Part shown: positions 63,820 through 64,000 of the stretch, in pieces
Numbering within the stretch: position 1 is the stretch's first letter
Layout: every line of letters starts with the position of its first letter
NCBI GenBank assembly: GCA_900455085.1
Contig: UGTZ01000001.1
Coordinates: 1,518,501-1,582,500, forward strand
Source of the DNA: Providencia rettgeri
GTDB lineage: Bacteria; Pseudomonadota; Gammaproteobacteria; Enterobacterales; Enterobacteriaceae
Direction of reading: 5' to 3'
DNA length: 64,000 bases
Notes under the pieces: generated by a model
What the model was told of the DNA's origin: nothing
The model's database searches: none
What the model saw: the letters and a program-made list of their open reading frames with translations, nothing else
Program-made: the position numbers and the translations under genes

Positions 63820-64000
63820 GGATATTAGCCTAATTCATGAATCAACAAATGTATTTATCTAACTCAATGAATTAAGGCGGTGCGCGGCGCCAGTGATGAA
63901 ATGTCGGTTCAGGGCATCCTTGCTAATGCATCCACAAATCCGTTACTAAGCTAAGTAAAAGTGGGCTTAAGGTTCGGACTAAGGGACAACTTACTTTCAT
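63820..64000. other. Upstream region of cdiB
   Basis: No gene is seen; the minus-strand reading from 64000 gives only a 25-codon chance frame. It should hold the promoter of the cdiBA operon. Confidence 0.3.

Noticed and set aside
1..64000. CRISPR arrays, rRNA or tRNA genes
   Set aside because: No evenly spaced repeats with spacers and no rRNA/tRNA-like structure were seen. The only RNA-gene-like trace is the tmRNA 3'-end fragment at 34870-34894.

Overview
The window looks like chromosome of a low-GC gammaproteobacterium of the Morganellaceae, most likely Providencia or a close relative. The grounds are the AT-rich codon use and the mix of enterobacterial-type loci: hemP plus a heme receptor, galTKM-galR with a Vibrio-type sodium/galactose symporter, an fhuACDB-like cluster, LPS-type glycosyltransferases, and an E. 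coli-like yfjPQR/klcA/irmA island module. Genus assignment is inference from gene content; no rRNA or tRNA gene is present to fix it.

Layout. 1-2392: a heme receptor (C-terminus off the left edge) behind a Fur-boxed hemP. 2476-3426: a small NAD-binding protein and the tail of a lost sugar-phosphate transporter/sensor. 3484-8775 (minus): an operon-like set, IclR regulator, OPT transporter, class V PLP enzyme, peptidase E and DUF1177, probably for taking up and degrading a peptide or peptide-like compound. 9246-10523: an IS91-family element. 10590-17220: the galactose locus galT-galK-galM-galR and SglT, with GalR-type operators before galT and sglT; galE is absent and sglT carries a 1-nt frameshift. 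17482-23292: Fur-boxed ferric siderophore receptor and FhuC-D-B transporter. 23470-30204: a LacI regulator divergent from a six-gene-scale sugar locus (GNAT, MFS permease, two Gfo/Idh/MocA dehydrogenases and a TIM-barrel epimerase/isomerase) with two near-identical operators between them. 30512-33538 (minus): MASE1-PAS protein, HdeD-papain-like fusion and an SMR pump. 33955-34641: a small beta-barrel.

34870 to about 49700 is accessory DNA: a tmRNA 3'-end-like fragment, a broken GT8 and an intact GT25 glycosyltransferase, a decayed IS3/IS150-type element, a PD-(D/E)xK nuclease, an antiphage-type reverse transcriptase (frameshifted at an A7 run), a glutathione peroxidase pseudogene, an ORFan, and an E. 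coli-island module (irmA, a secreted small protein, a membrane protein, a zinc ribbon, yfjR, yfjQ/DUF932, klcA, yfjP).

49556-63819 is a contact-dependent growth inhibition locus (minus strand): cdiB, a giant cdiA now split by a nonsense codon and two frameshifts, a C-terminal toxin that resembles a YwqJ-type deaminase, its putative immunity gene, a second orphan immunity-like gene and two SymE-like fragments.

A theme across the window is single-base indels at short homopolymers in otherwise well conserved genes (sglT, MFS, GT8, IS3 orfA and orfB, RT, cdiA). They may be real decay, phase variation or assembly error, and raw reads would decide.
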